Assembly: GCF_001571265.1 (NCBI RefSeq)
Contig: NZ_BCTL01000009.1
Coordinates: 1 to 64,000 of the forward strand
DNA length: 64,000 nt
Source: Cedecea neteri NBRC 105707 = ATCC 33855
Lineage (GTDB): Bacteria; Pseudomonadota; Gammaproteobacteria; Enterobacterales; Enterobacteriaceae
Reading direction: 5' to 3'
The position numbers and the translations under genes are program-made. Under the pieces are notes generated by a model, which was not told where the DNA came from, ran no database searches, and worked only from the letters and a program-made list of their open reading frames with translations. Below, piece after piece: positions 48,202-56,872 of the stretch (position 1 is the first letter of the stretch; each line of letters opens with the position of its first letter).

Positions 48202-48226
48202 AAAAGGCGGCACGAGCCGCCTTTTT
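48202..48226 (+). terminator. Rho-independent terminator of the small peptide gene
   Basis: AAGGCGGC (48204-48211), loop ACGA, GCCGCCTT (48216-48223) and T tract to 48226. It begins 4 nt after the peptide stop, supporting a real transcript. Confidence 0.9.
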
Positions 48227-48416
48227 ATTGTTCTGAGATGGTTGTCATGATTCCCGCCTTTCTTACACAGCTAAGACCAATCGCCTTCAGAGGATGATAA
48301 TTTATTCAACCCTGGCTTTTCCTGAAAATATCTGCCTGAATCAAAGAAATTCATTTATCTCGCTTGTAGAATGTCCATCGAATGAGATTAATAACAAAAA
48401 CTGGCAAGGCATTAAA

Positions 48417-48794
48417 ATGAGAATTATTTCTGGGATACTGGTGATGACGCTATTAACCGGCTGTGCATCTTCTTCACCAAGTAGCGACCTGATGTACAAA
48501 TACTGCAGGGATGGCGGGACTTCAATCTCAGAATGCAAGGCACGGGCTGACGCATACAACTCTTCATCCGGCACTCAAGCCGGCTCTGATACAGACTGGG
48601 GTGACATCGGTGGCAAAGTGTTAGGTGTTGCTGCCGTGGCTGCCGTGGTTGTCGCGGCTGCTCTTGCCGGCTCAAATAACACGTCTCCACCACCAGCGAC
48701 TTATAAAGGCAACTGTGAGTTTTCAAGTAATACTGCGGCCGACGGTTCCTCATGTGGGGCCAGATCGGCTGAAGCAAGGCCGGGGGGGTATTAA
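48417..48794 (+). CDS. Small lipoprotein of unknown function
   Basis: 125 residues from ATG 48417. Lipoprotein signal MRIISGILVMTLLTGCASSS with lipobox LLTGC (Cys16). Then a Ser/Asp-rich region with a Cys (YKYCRDGG), a hydrophobic Ala/Val segment at about 67-85 (KVLGVAAVAAVVVAAALAG), and a C-terminal tail with Cys (GNCEFSS, SSCGARSAEARPGGY). The RPGG ending resembles a motif seen in other small enterobacterial exported proteins. The frame from 48294 has no ribosome site and lacks a signal at its start. Likely outer-membrane lipoprotein; role unknown. Confidence 0.72.
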   Translation: MRIISGILVMTLLTGCASSSPSSDLMYKYCRDGGTSISECKARADAYNSSSGTQAGSDTDWGDIGGKVLGVAAVAAVVVAAALAGSNNTSPPPATYKGNCEFSSNTAADGSSCGARSAEARPGGY

Positions 48795-48896
48795 TATTAC
48801 TGCATCAATATTTAAAACCAATAATCAATTAACCCGCTGCGGCTCTAAAACTGCACTTACATATATCTCTGGAATGATATTCAAATTATAACTAAA

Positions 48897-48932
48897 GCTC
48901 GCTTGCTTTCTTTAATATGAAATCAAGCGAGC
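48897..48932 (+). terminator. Hairpin downstream of the small lipoprotein
   Basis: GCTCGCTTG (48897-48905) pairs perfectly with CAAGCGAGC (48924-48932). No T tract follows. Confidence 0.45.
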
Positions 48933-49054
48933 CCACTGGCTTAATTTATAGTCAGGTTTACATTTCATCATAAAGAAAAATACGCATCGCAAAGGCATGT
49001 GATAGGATTTTAAGTCCACAACCGTTCCTACAAACAGCCTATGGAAGCCCGTCA

Positions 49055-49516
49055 ATGACCGAAATACTGTTTCGTAAAGCACAGCTTGCCGATGTCCCCG
49101 CCATCATCACTCTGTTAGCCGACGATATTTTGGGCCGCCTGAGAGAAGACCCTGGTCTCCCCTTAGATCAGCGTTATATTGAGGCTTTTCATGCCATCGA
49201 TGCCGACCCGAATCAGCTACTTGCCGTGGCCATTTGCGGTGATGAGGTCATCGGGACATTACAACTGACTTTTATCCAGGGTTTAGCACGCAAAGGCGCG
49301 TGGCGCGGCCAGATCGAAGCGGTACGCATTGCGCGTTCGCAGAGAGGGACAGGATTTGGCAAACAGATGTTTGCCTGGGCTATCGAACAGTGCAAAGAAC
49401 GAGGGTGCCACCTCGTACAGCTCACGACCGATAAAACACGGACGGATGCGCACCGCTTTTATGACAATCTTGGCTTGGAGGCCAGCCATCTTGGCTACAA
49501 GCTGACGCTGCAATAA
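49055..49516 (+). CDS. GNAT-family N-acetyltransferase
   Basis: 153 residues, Acetyltransf_1 type: IEAVRIARSQRGTGFGKQMFAWAIEQ (acetyl-CoA loop RGTGFG), and VQLTTDKTRTDAHRFYDNLGLE near the end. Cytoplasmic; substrate unknown. It stands alone between the small lipoprotein and add, same orientation. Confidence 0.85.
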   Translation: MTEILFRKAQLADVPAIITLLADDILGRLREDPGLPLDQRYIEAFHAIDADPNQLLAVAICGDEVIGTLQLTFIQGLARKGAWRGQIEAVRIARSQRGTGFGKQMFAWAIEQCKERGCHLVQLTTDKTRTDAHRFYDNLGLEASHLGYKLTLQ

Positions 49517-49635
49517 TTTTTCTCAGTAAACGGCGCGACAGGGACGTTTGCGCAACAAAATACTTATCTCCATAGCATTTCACCCCAGTTTCTTTTTATA
49601 ATACGCCGCACTTTAATCAAAAAAAGAGTGCGACC

Positions 49636-50637
49636 ATGATTGATACCACCCTGCCGTTAACCGATTTGCACCGCCACCTTGATGGCAATATTCGTGCGCA
49701 AACCATCCTCGATCTCGGCCGCCAGTTTAATTTATCTTTGCCTGCCAATACCCTCGAAACCCTGCGCCCACACGTTCAGGTCGTTGAAACTGCGCCAGAC
49801 CTGGTCAGCTTCCTGCAAAAGCTGGACTGGGGCGTGAAAGTTCTGGGCGATCTCGAGGCCTGCCGCCGCGTCGCCTGGGAAAATATTGAAGATGCCGCCC
49901 GCAACGGCCTGCACTATGTAGAGCTGCGCTTCTCTCCGGGCTATATGGCGATGAGCCATAACCTGCCGGTCGCCGGCGTAGTTGAAGCGGTTATCGAAGG
50001 CGTTCGCCAGGGCTGCCGCGACTTTGGCGTTGAAGCCCGCCTGATCGGCATTATGAGCCGTACCTTTGGTGAAGCCGCCTGTGAAGCCGAGCTGAACGCC
50101 CTGCTCGCTCACCGCGACAGCATTACCGCGCTGGACTTAGCCGGCGACGAACTCGGCTTCCCAGGAAGCCTGTTCCTGAATCACTTTAACCGCGCGCGTG
50201 ATGCGGGCTGGCGCATTACCGTCCACGCAGGGGAAGCAGCCGGGCCAGAAAGTATCTGGCAGGCGATTCGTGAGCTGGGCGCTGAGCGTATCGGCCACGG
50301 CGTAAAAGCGGTTGAAGACCCGGCGCTGATGGATTTCCTGGCCGAGCATAAAATCGGGATTGAGTCCTGCCTGACTTCGAATATTCAGACCAGCACCGTT
50401 GCGGCTCTGGACAAACACCCGCTGATCGCCTTCCTCGATCACGGCGTGCTGGCCACGATCAATACCGATGACCCGGCGGTTCAGGGCATCGATATTATTC
50501 ACGAGTATAACGTCGCGGCACCTCAGGCCGGCCTCAGCGCGGCGCACATTCGCACCGCGCAGGAAAATGGCCTGAAGATTGCCTTCCTGAGCGACGCCGA
50601 AAAACAGGCGCTTATCGCTAAGGTTAAGGCGGCGTAA
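49636..50637 (+). CDS. add: Adenosine deaminase Add
   Basis: 333 residues, same length as E. coli Add. Zinc site His12 and His14 (LHRHLDGN), His/Glu in TVHAGEAAG (about His197, Glu200) and Asp in [10 protein letters not shown] (about Asp278). It deaminates adenosine and deoxyadenosine to the inosine forms in purine salvage. A weak PurR-like sequence (ACGTTTGCG within 49544-49552) lies about 85 nt upstream. A terminator at 50645-50685 overlaps the end of the convergent gene. Confidence 0.97.
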   Translation: MIDTTLPLTDLHRHLDGNIRAQTILDLGRQFNLSLPANTLETLRPHVQVVETAPDLVSFLQKLDWGVKVLGDLEACRRVAWENIEDAARNGLHYVELRFSPGYMAMSHNLPVAGVVEAVIEGVRQGCRDFGVEARLIGIMSRTFGEAACEAELNALLAHRDSITALDLAGDELGFPGSLFLNHFNRARDAGWRITVHAGEAAGPESIWQAIRELGAERIGHGVKAVEDPALMDFLAEHKIGIESCLTSNIQTSTVAALDKHPLIAFLDHGVLATINTDDPAVQGIDIIHEYNVAAPQAGLSAAHIRTAQENGLKIAFLSDAEKQALIAKVKAA

Positions 50638-50644
50638 TCAATCC

Positions 50645-50685
50645 CGGCAGCTGGCGTCAGGACGCGGATTCCAGCTGCCGTTTTT
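50645..50685 (+). terminator. add terminator overlapping the convergent coding end
   Basis: CGGCAGCTGG (50645-50654) pairs with CCAGCTGCCG (50671-50680), then five T. From 50657 on it lies in the last codons of the convergent YfeH-like gene. Confidence 0.8.
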
Positions 50686-51655
50686 GTTCGGCCGTTTTGC
50701 GGGCATAACGCTGAGCCAGGACGGCGCAAACCATCAGCTGGATTTGGTGGAAAATCATCAGCGGCAGTACCATCATCCCCACCGCACTGGCGGGAAACAG
50801 CACATTTGCCATCGGCACGCCGTTGGCCAGACTTTTCTTCGACCCGCAGAACACGATGGTAATCTCATCGGCCGTATTAAACCCTAACAGCCTCGCCGCC
50901 AGGGTATTCACCACCAGCACAATCGCCAGCAGCACCAGCGAGCAGACCAGCACCATCAGCAGCGAGAAGCCGTTAACCTGATGCCAAATCCCTTCGACTA
51001 CCGCCTCGCTGAACGCGACATAGACGACAAGCAAAATGGACGATCTGTCGGTCAGACCAATCAGCTTTTTATGGCGATCGACCCATTTGCCAATCAGCGG
51101 CCGGGAAAGGTGGCCGATAACAAACGGCACCATCAGCTGCATGATAATTTTGCCAATGGCGTGCAGCGTATCGGTAGACCCTTCCTGAGTCTGCATCAGC
51201 GCCCCAACCAGAACAGGCGAGAGGAAGATCCCCAGAATACTGGATGCAGAAGCGCTACACACCGCCGCCGCCACGTTGCCCCCGGCAACCGAGGTAAAGG
51301 CAATGGCCGACTGCACCGTCGCGGGCAGCGCACAAAGATAGAGGAAGCCCATATAAAGCGGCTGGCTCAAAATAGCCGGTGAGAGAAAGCCCATCGCCAG
51401 CCCCAGCAGCGGGAATAGCGCAAAGGTACTGAGGAACACCACCAGGTGAAGTTTCCAGTGCCCCATCCCCGCCACAATGGCATCGCGGGAGAGCTTTGCC
51501 CCATGCATAAAGAAGAGAAGCGCGATGGCAAAGGTCGTCAGGTATTCAAACCCGGTTTTCACTATTCCCTCACAGGGGAACAGCGACGCGACGATCACCA
51601 CACCAATCATGATCAGTAAAAAGTTATCAATTTTTAGTTTTTGTAACCAACCCAT
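50657..51655 (-). CDS. YfeH-like bile acid:sodium symporter family protein
   Basis: 332 residues, ten predicted membrane segments, resembling E. coli YfeH (IALLFFMHGAKLSRDAI, YLCALPATVQSAIAFTSVAGG, VAAAVCSASASSILGIFLSP, IVFCGSKKSLANGVPMAN). SBF/BASS superfamily (SBF_like). Substrate unknown. It lies between add and the secretion pair, a place where E. coli has only ydgJ. The last residues overlap the add terminator. Confidence 0.88.
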   Translation of the reverse strand: MGWLQKLKIDNFLLIMIGVVIVASLFPCEGIVKTGFEYLTTFAIALLFFMHGAKLSRDAIVAGMGHWKLHLVVFLSTFALFPLLGLAMGFLSPAILSQPLYMGFLYLCALPATVQSAIAFTSVAGGNVAAAVCSASASSILGIFLSPVLVGALMQTQEGSTDTLHAIGKIIMQLMVPFVIGHLSRPLIGKWVDRHKKLIGLTDRSSILLVVYVAFSEAVVEGIWHQVNGFSLLMVLVCSLVLLAIVLVVNTLAARLLGFNTADEITIVFCGSKKSLANGVPMANVLFPASAVGMMVLPLMIFHQIQLMVCAVLAQRYARKTAEQKRQLESAS

Positions 51656-52101
51656 CCTGTTCCTCTACCTGCCAGACATCATTTTGGCTGTTACTTTGCT
51701 ACAAATTGGCCGCGCTGGCGAGTTAACAATTTTGCAAACTTCCAAAAAAATACTCGCCAGTAATGTCATATTTTTATCCTGAAGCGGAACGCGAGGTATT
51801 TAGCGTAACTAAAACTAAAATATGGATACAGCCCGGCTTAATTTAAAATTATTTAGCGGAGAGATCCCAGTGTAAATCAAGCCAATTCCCATGAAAATAT
51901 TTTTACCTTTTGGTAAAAACATAACCACATGATAAAAAACACCTTAATGAAAAAATCACTCAGCAATGAAGTGCAAAAATAAGACAAAAATCTCATTTAG
52001 AAATTTAAATTCATATTATATGAGCCGTGATGTGGCAGTGATTAAAATACGCCATACACTTATTAATACGCCGTCCGGCGTGCTAATAGTGGAGTATTGC
52101 T
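51656..52101. other. 446-bp AT-rich region between the symporter and the lipoprotein
   Basis: Divergent region serving the YfeH-like gene (minus) and the lipoprotein/TpsB pair (plus). Very AT-rich from about 51720 to 52060. No gene, clear palindrome or known operator was recognised; it must hold the promoter of the secretion pair. The composition fits H-NS-type silencing, which is inference. Confidence 0.45.
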
Positions 52102-53337
52102 ATGCGCTCAAATAACATTGGCCGCCTCAGCGCTATTGCGATGGCGGTACTTCTTGCCTTCTCCCTGTCTGCCTGTAGCGGCGGCGGCGGGAGTTCTCAC
52201 AATACCGCGAAAACGGCCGGGTCTGCCGGTACTACGGGCACAGACACCGCAAGCAACGGCGGCAGCGGCTCGGGTTCTGGCGGTGACGGCTCAGGTTCGG
52301 GTTCAGGCACAGGTTCCGGTGGAGGAACCGGAACCGGAACAGGCACCGGAACCAGCACTGGCACTGGCACTGGCGGTGGAGGCTCTGGCGGCGGTACTGG
52401 CGGTGGTGGTACCGGTGGCGGAGGAACTGGCGGCGGCACAACCGTTTCTAACAGCGCCGGGAATAACGTCGTTAAAGACGTGGGCGGTGCCGTGGGCGGC
52501 GTAGGCAGCACGGTCAGCGGCGTAGCGTCTCAGCTACCGGTGAATAATCCAGTCACTTCAACGGTTGCCGTGGCCGTGGGCGGCACCGGCAGCGCCATAT
52601 CAACCGTCGGCAATGGCGTCGTCAACGGGCTTGGCAATGCTAACAACCCTAACGGGCTGGGCACCACTGTGAGCGGCGCCACCAATGCCGTATCAGGCCT
52701 CGGAACAACGGTTTCAGCGGTAGGGACCAACCTTGCAAGTTCAACATCCAATACACCAGCCAGCGGGTTAACTGGCGCAGCAGGTGGGCTGGTCAATACT
52801 GCAGGGCAAGTCGTGACAGGTACAGGGAATGCTTTGACACAAACGGTGCAAAGTCCGGGCGTCTCTAACCTGACGACCGGCGCGACGGGGCTGGTTAATA
52901 CCACGCTTGCCGACACCCAGAAAGCGACTCAGGCCGTCGGTGGCGCAACGGGTTTAGGCACGCCGGTCAGCAACCTGTTGACGTCAACCGGGGGAGCAGT
53001 CAGCGGCCTGGGCACTAACATCAGCAGCAGTAACCCTTCTCTCGGCGGCCTCGGTCAGGTAGTCCAGAATACCGGCCAGGTGGTAACGGATAGCGGCGCG
53101 CTGGTGAAACCGGTGCAAACCGGCAGCTCAGGCAGCTCAGGCTCCGTTTCGGCTGGCGCATCCGGCTCGCTCGGCGTCGGCGGTAATGGCCTGGTGACCA
53201 ACCTTGGCACCACCGTTAACGGCCTGACGTCTTCGTTAACCACCAACGTTAGCGCGAGTGCTTCAGGAAGTAACACAAGCTCAGGCCAGCAAGTCGGGCT
53301 TACCGGCGCGGTCGGCGGTCTTTTGAAAACCAAATAG
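52102..53337 (+). CDS. Gly/Ser/Thr-rich repetitive lipoprotein, candidate partner of the adjacent TpsB
   Basis: 411 residues. Signal with lipobox LSAC (Cys25). Residues ~51-114 are a spacer of almost only Gly, Ser and Thr. The rest (115-411) is built of degenerate ~12-residue units around G-A-V-x-G-L-G-T-x-[VI]-S, e.g. AVSGLGTTVS and AVSGLGTNIS, with NPNG at 182-185. No other cysteine. Databases may call such proteins collagen-like, but there is no Gly-X-Y register. It is followed 89 bp later by an FhaC/ShlB-type transporter, so it may be exported to or across the outer membrane. It is much shorter than usual TpsA proteins, and a lipoprotein signal is unusual for them. Confidence 0.75.
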   Translation: MRSNNIGRLSAIAMAVLLAFSLSACSGGGGSSHNTAKTAGSAGTTGTDTASNGGSGSGSGGDGSGSGSGTGSGGGTGTGTGTGTSTGTGTGGGGSGGGTGGGGTGGGGTGGGTTVSNSAGNNVVKDVGGAVGGVGSTVSGVASQLPVNNPVTSTVAVAVGGTGSAISTVGNGVVNGLGNANNPNGLGTTVSGATNAVSGLGTTVSAVGTNLASSTSNTPASGLTGAAGGLVNTAGQVVTGTGNALTQTVQSPGVSNLTTGATGLVNTTLADTQKATQAVGGATGLGTPVSNLLTSTGGAVSGLGTNISSSNPSLGGLGQVVQNTGQVVTDSGALVKPVQTGSSGSSGSVSAGASGSLGVGGNGLVTNLGTTVNGLTSSLTTNVSASASGSNTSSGQQVGLTGAVGGLLKTK

Positions 53338-53354
53338 TGCACGCTATAGCACAT

Positions 53355-53387
53355 GTGCTCCCGTGGTAACGGCGGGAGCACTTTTTT
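53355..53387 (+). terminator. Terminator between the lipoprotein and TpsB genes
   Basis: GTGCTCCCG (53355-53363) pairs with CGGGAGCAC (53373-53381), then six T. Partial readthrough would yield much more lipoprotein than transporter mRNA. Confidence 0.85.
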
Positions 53388-53426
53388 CACAGCATTTTCT
53401 TCGCTGCGCAGTTAAGGGAGCTCATT

Positions 53427-55145
53427 ATGGACAATCGTCTGGGTATACTGCTGCTGTATGGTGCAACACTGAGCATCAGCTACGCCGATATGTCACCCAC
53501 GCTTATCGATCCCAATAACCCCGCTAAAGCCGCTCGTTCTCTTGCCATTCCGGTGGCTGCGCCACAAAAAAAACAGGAGGCCAAAACCACGCTGCCGGTG
53601 CCGCAGCTCACGCCACAGACGCCGATTACGGTAAAACATCTGCAGTTTATTGGCGGCACGCGCTATAAACTTGACTCGCTGGCCCAACCATTTATGCCGC
53701 TGGTGGGAAAAACCGTGCCGCTGGCACAGTTAATAACGTTAACCAACGGCATTACCCAGCGCTACCAGCAGGATGGCCTGCCGCTGTCCTACGCTTACCT
53801 GCCAAGCGACAATTTCCATGATGGCACGGTGCGTATTGTGCTGGTTGAGGGGTATATCGCGCACAGCAACATCCATAGCGACAATGCCAATACAAGCGAA
53901 CGTTTGAGTCGTCTGTCGGCGTTGATGATGAATGAAAAACCCCTTAGTCAGGCTACGTTTGACCGCTATAGCCTGCTGATGCAGCGCACACCGGCCACCA
54001 AAGTGGAAGCCAACGCCGCGCTACCCAATAACATTTACGGTGCAGCCGACATGAAAGTTGACGCCACGCAGCCTCATATCTGGGACATTTCCTCCACGAT
54101 AGACATGCGCAAAGGCTCAAATCTGGCGCTGATTAACGGCACGCTCAGCAACCTCACCAGCCACGGCGATCAACTGGGGCTTGCCACGCTTGTTCCGCTG
54201 GATAGCAGCACGAAAAAAACCTACTTCGGGGCCAACTATCAGCAATACCTCACCGACAATGGGCTGCTGATGCAGCTGAAAGGCAGCTTCTATCGTGAAA
54301 ATCCCAGCGATTACACACCGCTGCTTTATCTGCCGCAGAACATTGCTATCGATGCGAAGGAAAAAACCACCCAGTACACCGGAGGGATAGCCTTCAGCTA
54401 CCCGCTGCTGCTTGAGCGCAAGAAGCAATTTTCGGTCAGCGGAGGGCTGGATTATATCGATAAGCGCGACGATTATGCGCTGCGTGCCAGGGGCTTCGGC
54501 AATACCATTGATTTACCCGGCGTGAGTCAACGCACCCGTTACCCGGCCGCAGAGTTTTCGGCCTGGGGCTACCGCGAGTACGACACCGCCAACTGGAGTA
54601 CCCGCCTGACCCTGCGAAAAGGCATTGATGCCTTTGGTGCCAGCACCTCGCCGGGATCAAATACTTCTCTCAACTTTACGCGCTGGAAGGGCAACGTCGA
54701 TGCCGCCTGGCTGGTTGCGCCGAAATGGCGGCTGAGTACGTCGATAGAGGGGGACTGGTCGAACAATAATTTGCCTGAAGCCGAACGCGTAAGCTTTGGT
54801 GCTCAACGCTATGGCCGTGGATACCCTGACGGCGAAGCCAGCGGGGATTACGGCTACGGAGGACAAGTTGAAATGCGTTATCTCCATAGCCTCGATAAAG
54901 GCGCCTGGATTAATACGGTACAGCCCTACGTCGTGGCCGACACCGCCCAGACCTGGTTCAATCAGCAGGGCTTTCGCCACCAGCGCCTGGCCTCTATTGC
55001 AACCGGGGTAACGGTGGGCGACAGCCGGCACTATTCTGTTTCCGTTGAGGCGGCCAGGCCGTTGGCTGATTTACCCAGCGACAGCAGCCGTCGGGACGTA
55101 CGTTTCAGCCTGACCTTTACCTACAACTTCAATAATCTGCATTAA
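53427..55145 (+). CDS. ShlB/FhaC/HecB-type two-partner-secretion transporter (TpsB)
   Basis: 572 residues, an Omp85-superfamily outer-membrane exporter. Signal peptide to about residue 20 (SYA|DM). Proline/glutamine-rich linker (25-70), POTRA region about 70-150 (ITVKHLQFIGGTRYKLDSL, LPLSYAYLPSDNFHDGTVRIVLVEGYI), then a 16-strand ShlB barrel domain. The L6-loop motif RGY is at 464-466 (RYGRGYPDGE), and the last strand ends RFSLTFTYNF. AAGGGAG precedes the ATG. It exports large TpsA adhesins or cytolysins in known systems; here no TpsA is present, and the gene directly upstream encodes a repetitive lipoprotein. Confidence 0.88.
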   Translation: MDNRLGILLLYGATLSISYADMSPTLIDPNNPAKAARSLAIPVAAPQKKQEAKTTLPVPQLTPQTPITVKHLQFIGGTRYKLDSLAQPFMPLVGKTVPLAQLITLTNGITQRYQQDGLPLSYAYLPSDNFHDGTVRIVLVEGYIAHSNIHSDNANTSERLSRLSALMMNEKPLSQATFDRYSLLMQRTPATKVEANAALPNNIYGAADMKVDATQPHIWDISSTIDMRKGSNLALINGTLSNLTSHGDQLGLATLVPLDSSTKKTYFGANYQQYLTDNGLLMQLKGSFYRENPSDYTPLLYLPQNIAIDAKEKTTQYTGGIAFSYPLLLERKKQFSVSGGLDYIDKRDDYALRARGFGNTIDLPGVSQRTRYPAAEFSAWGYREYDTANWSTRLTLRKGIDAFGASTSPGSNTSLNFTRWKGNVDAAWLVAPKWRLSTSIEGDWSNNNLPEAERVSFGAQRYGRGYPDGEASGDYGYGGQVEMRYLHSLDKGAWINTVQPYVVADTAQTWFNQQGFRHQRLASIATGVTVGDSRHYSVSVEAARPLADLPSDSSRRDVRFSLTFTYNFNNLH

Positions 55146-55150
55146 AGATA

Positions 55151-55176
55151 AAACCCTCACCGTTCGCGGTGAGGGC
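55151..55176 (-). terminator. Terminator of ydgJ (possibly bidirectional)
   Basis: CCCTCACCG (55154-55162), loop TTCG, CGGTGAGGG (55167-55175). On the minus strand TTTTAT follows. It sits between convergent TpsB and ydgJ. Confidence 0.75.
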
Positions 55177-55181
55177 TATTC

Positions 55182-56222
55182 TCAGGCAAGATTGAGCGTC
55201 GAGCGTTTTTTAGCAGACTCGATGCCCAACTCAATCAACTCCATGACCTGAATCGCCTGGGCTGCCGGGACAGGGTTCTCACCTTTACCGGCCAGCGCAT
55301 CACGGATCACCGCATAATAAGCCGGATAGTTACCCGGCACGGTCAGCAGCGTTTGCTCCTCCATAAGCTCACCCTGTGCCAGGGTCAACACGCCGTCGCG
55401 CATATCGTAACCCCAGTCTTCCTGCGGCAGTCGTTCGCCAGCTTTGAGGCGATCTTCCTGTGGATCCAGGCCGTATTTAATGTAGCTGCCACGCGTGCCA
55501 TGCACGATGTAGCGTGCAGTTTCTGCCGCCGCCAGCAACGTTCCGTGCAGTACCACACGGCGCTGAGGGTAAGCGAGCACGGCGTGGAAATAGTCGGTCG
55601 CCTGCGCGCCTGCGCGAAGCTGAGCGAGATCGACGGTCAGGCTGACCGGCAGCCCAAACAGGTTAATGGCCTGGTCAAGCAGATGCGGCCCAAGATCGTA
55701 CCAAATACCGCTGCCTACGCCCGCCTGTTCACGCCAGCGGTTACGCACTTGCGGGCGGTAGCGGTCAAAGTGGGATTCAAAATAAGCCACTTCGCCAAGC
55801 GTCCCTTCCGCCAGCAAATTTTTCACCGTCAGGAAATCGCTATCCCAACGACGGTTGTGGAACACGGACAGCAGCAGACCGAGCTTTTTAGCCAACGCAT
55901 CCAATTCCCGCGCCTGGGACAGCGTGACGGTAAAAGGCTTATCAACGACGACGTGTTTTCCCGCTTCAAGCGCCGCTTTGGCAAGCGGGAAGTGGGTATC
56001 ATTCGGGGTAGGAATGACAATGAGATCGATAGCGGGATCTTTAAACAGGTGTTGAGGATCGGACACGACAGTCATTCCCGGCCAGTCAGCGTGCACTTTT
56101 TCAGCATCGCTACTGGAAACTGCGGCGAGGATCATTCCTGGCGTACCGGAAATCAGCGGCGCATGAAAAGTCTTACTGGCATAACCGTAACCGATAAGCC
56201 CGACGCGGATGGTATCACTCAT
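55182..56222 (-). CDS. ydgJ: YdgJ, Gfo/Idh/MocA-family oxidoreductase
   Basis: 346 residues from ATG 56222 (MSDTIRVGLIGYGYASKTFHAPL), the E. coli start, with AGAGG seven nt upstream. Rossmann NAD(P) motif GLIGYGYASK at residues 8-17, then VVDKPFTVTLSQ with the EKP-like lysine (DKP), and the C-terminal sheet domain. The substrate is unknown in vivo; relatives act on sugars and inositols. Divergent from the cnu segment. Confidence 0.94.
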   Translation of the reverse strand: MSDTIRVGLIGYGYASKTFHAPLISGTPGMILAAVSSSDAEKVHADWPGMTVVSDPQHLFKDPAIDLIVIPTPNDTHFPLAKAALEAGKHVVVDKPFTVTLSQARELDALAKKLGLLLSVFHNRRWDSDFLTVKNLLAEGTLGEVAYFESHFDRYRPQVRNRWREQAGVGSGIWYDLGPHLLDQAINLFGLPVSLTVDLAQLRAGAQATDYFHAVLAYPQRRVVLHGTLLAAAETARYIVHGTRGSYIKYGLDPQEDRLKAGERLPQEDWGYDMRDGVLTLAQGELMEEQTLLTVPGNYPAYYAVIRDALAGKGENPVPAAQAIQVMELIELGIESAKKRSTLNLA

Positions 56223-56560
56223 GTGTTTTCCTCTCTTTAATGAACTCCGGCATTTCACCTTATCGCCCGGCGGGCGGCAACCGCAAGTCTCTGGATTGCG
56301 CATTTCGCAGACATAAGACCGCCATTATTGCTAATAAACCTGACCATTATTATGACTTTAAATAACAGTATTCATTGAGTCCGAACGGCCAGGGTAAAGT
56401 AAAATTAAGGAGATTTTATGTATTCCTGGGGGCGATATTCCTGGCCGTTGCAAAGAAAACTCCTAATTGTTCGGTCGACTAATGATAGCGCTAAGCCGTG
56501 ACCGCGTTTGCGATTATCATCGCCTCTCAATCCGCCGACCGTGATTAATTGATAGACACC
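56223..56560. other. ydgJ-cnu intergenic region
   Basis: 338 bp. E. coli has the small membrane-protein gene blr in the equivalent place; no Blr-like frame is visible. It contains a separate 27-codon ORF with a perfect Shine-Dalgarno sequence (56418-56501). Promoters for ydgJ and cnu must lie here. Confidence 0.4.
56418..56501 (+). CDS. Candidate 27-residue small protein or leader peptide before cnu
   Basis: ATG 56418 to TGA 56499-56501, with AAGGAG five nt upstream, the best ribosome site in this gap. The product begins MYSWGRYSWPLQ and ends NDSAKP; it has three aromatic/Trp-rich clusters but no membrane segment. It ends 60 nt before cnu, which itself lacks a ribosome site, so translation here might influence cnu. 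Could be chance. Confidence 0.35.
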   Translation: MYSWGRYSWPLQRKLLIVRSTNDSAKP

Positions 56561-56794
56561 ATGGAAAATGCAACACCTCTCAGTGCCCTGGATTATCTGA
56601 TGAAATTCCGCAAAATAAGCTCGCAGGAAAATCTGGAAAAGCTCTTTGACCACCTGAATTACACCCTGACCGACAGCCAGGAAATCATGAATATGTACCG
56701 CGCGGCCGATCACCGCAGGGCCGAACTGGCCTCAGGCGGGCGCCTGTTTGACCTCGGTTGCGTGCCGAAAACGGTCTGGCGTTACGTTCTCTAG
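56561..56794 (+). CDS. cnu: Hha/Cnu (YdgT) family nucleoid modulator
   Basis: 77 residues from ATG 56561 (a TTG at 56549 gives 81), slightly longer than E. coli Cnu (71). Body [29 protein letters not shown] and AADHRRAEL are typical of Hha-family proteins that pair with H-NS and StpA to silence genes. The [13 protein letters not shown] end has Cys where Cnu has Gln. No good ribosome site is visible before either start. Confidence 0.93.
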   Translation: MENATPLSALDYLMKFRKISSQENLEKLFDHLNYTLTDSQEIMNMYRAADHRRAELASGGRLFDLGCVPKTVWRYVL

Positions 56795-56872
56795 CCGCTG
56801 CCGGTAGCATTAGCGGTAAAAACCCTTATAATCCCCCCGCTTTATTCACCTTATTTAAAATCGGGAGGACAC

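Noticed and set aside
49538-49553. PurR-like sequence upstream of add
   Set aside because: Right half ACGTTTGCG fits but the left half does not (about 11 of 16 positions), so it is only mentioned in the add entry.
52102-53337. Collagen-like triple-helix interpretation
   Set aside because: Glycine is frequent but there is no sustained Gly-X-Y register and little proline.
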